Assembly (NCBI GenBank): GCA_002506485.1 | Contig: DAXQ01000076.1 | Coordinates: 1 to 50,965, forward strand | Length of the DNA stretch: 50,965 bases | From: Euryarchaeota archaeon UBA136 | GTDB taxonomy: Archaea > Thermoplasmatota > Poseidoniia > MGIII > CG-Epi1 | Direction: 5' to 3' | Part shown: positions 50,849-50,965 of the stretch, piece after piece | How the letters are laid out: every line of letters begins with the position of its first letter | Numbering within the stretch: position 1 is the first letter of the stretch | Notes under the pieces: model-generated | What the model was told of the DNA's origin: nothing | The model's input: the letters and a program-made list of their open reading frames with translations, nothing else | Databases searched by the model: none | Position numbers and translations under genes: made by a program

Positions 50849-50965
50849 AGGAGGTGATCCATCCGCAGGTTCCCCTACGGATACCTTGTTACGACTTAAC
50901 CCTCCTCGCTGAACCCAGATTCGAGCGTGTCAGAAGACAAACCCTCGTCCAGACCCAACTAAGGT
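50849..50965 (-). rRNA. rrs: 16S rRNA, 3' end (partial, runs off the window)
   Basis: On the minus strand the sequence includes AAGTCGTAACAAGGTATCC and ends GGATGGATCACCTCCT, the universal 3' end of 16S rRNA with its anti-Shine-Dalgarno core. The archaeal GTATCCGTAGGGGAACCTG follows the conserved site. The gene enters from the right edge; only about 117 bases are present. Downstream (leftward) there is no tRNA or 23S gene but a membrane protein gene 72 bases on, so the 16S is not part of a classical rRNA operon. The exact mature 3' end is approximate. Confidence 0.95.

Overview
The window is archaeal, probably from an uncultured planktonic euryarchaeon of the Thermoplasmatota side (marine group II/III-like). 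The evidence is a set of archaeal or eukaryote-like information genes: eS6, aIF2-gamma, eL18/uL13/uS9/RpoN, thermosome, aRF1 with a NIKS motif, diphthine and wybutosine enzymes, Trm56 and DUF373. A type II tRNA-Leu, A/T-rich TATA boxes about 25 nt upstream of starts, and an archaeal 16S rRNA 3' end running off the right edge agree. The 16S gene is followed by protein genes and not by 23S, as in Thermoplasmatales. The assignment to a marine group is inference; composition was not computed.

Layout. 1-2.3 kb: a TSUP permease, a small Cys-rich protein, a DUF5654 membrane protein, a 43-residue one-helix microprotein and a thioredoxin-fold protein. 2.3-6.2 kb: phosphohexomutase, DUF92 membrane protein and a thermosome subunit with a strong TATA box. 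6.2-12 kb (minus): an eS6 - aIF2-gamma - PIN nuclease - deoxyhypusine synthase operon, then a bacterial-type homodimeric pyruvate dehydrogenase E1 (AceE). 12-16.3 kb: DUF373, Trm56, an ABC transporter pair and an Ala-rich amphipathic protein. 16.3-21.1 kb: tRNA-Leu, a 39-residue basic microprotein coupled to a ROK kinase, tRNA-Pro, the eL18-uL13-uS9-RpoN operon, PurN, a RibD-C type reductase and PanB.

21.2-32.9 kb holds the most unusual locus: a nuoABCDHIJ(N)J(C)KLMN operon without NuoEFG. It encodes a complex I whose parts are visibly remodelled. NuoI carries four [4Fe-4S] motifs where two are usual. NuoJ is split in two, and its second half carries a roughly 180-residue beta-rich, fibronectin-III-like insert between membrane helices. 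NuoM begins with a signal peptide and a type 1 copper (cupredoxin) domain. NuoH has an N-terminal extension and an enlarged loop. An unknown 86-residue protein ends the operon. Next to it lie a polyprenyl diphosphate synthase and a PAS domain fused to a MenA/UbiA prenyltransferase, which together look like quinone side-chain synthesis and attachment.

35.2-51 kb: carAB, diphthine synthase, a YjbQ-family protein, Taw3, a zinc-less MDR oxidoreductase, Taw2, endonuclease IV, NAD kinase, an unrecognised 492-residue protein, tRNA-Val, aspartyl-tRNA synthetase, aRF1, two unknown membrane proteins and the 16S 3' end.

The region is very compact. Many neighbours overlap by 1-8 nt, two convergent pairs share a TTAA palindrome as both stop codons, and the ROK gene ends inside a tRNA on the opposite strand. 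Three proteins (aIF2-gamma, aRF1, the MDR oxidoreductase) have lost zinc-binding cysteines that most relatives keep. No insertion sequence, CRISPR array, integrase or prophage gene is visible, and no gene-free stretch exceeds 300 bases.
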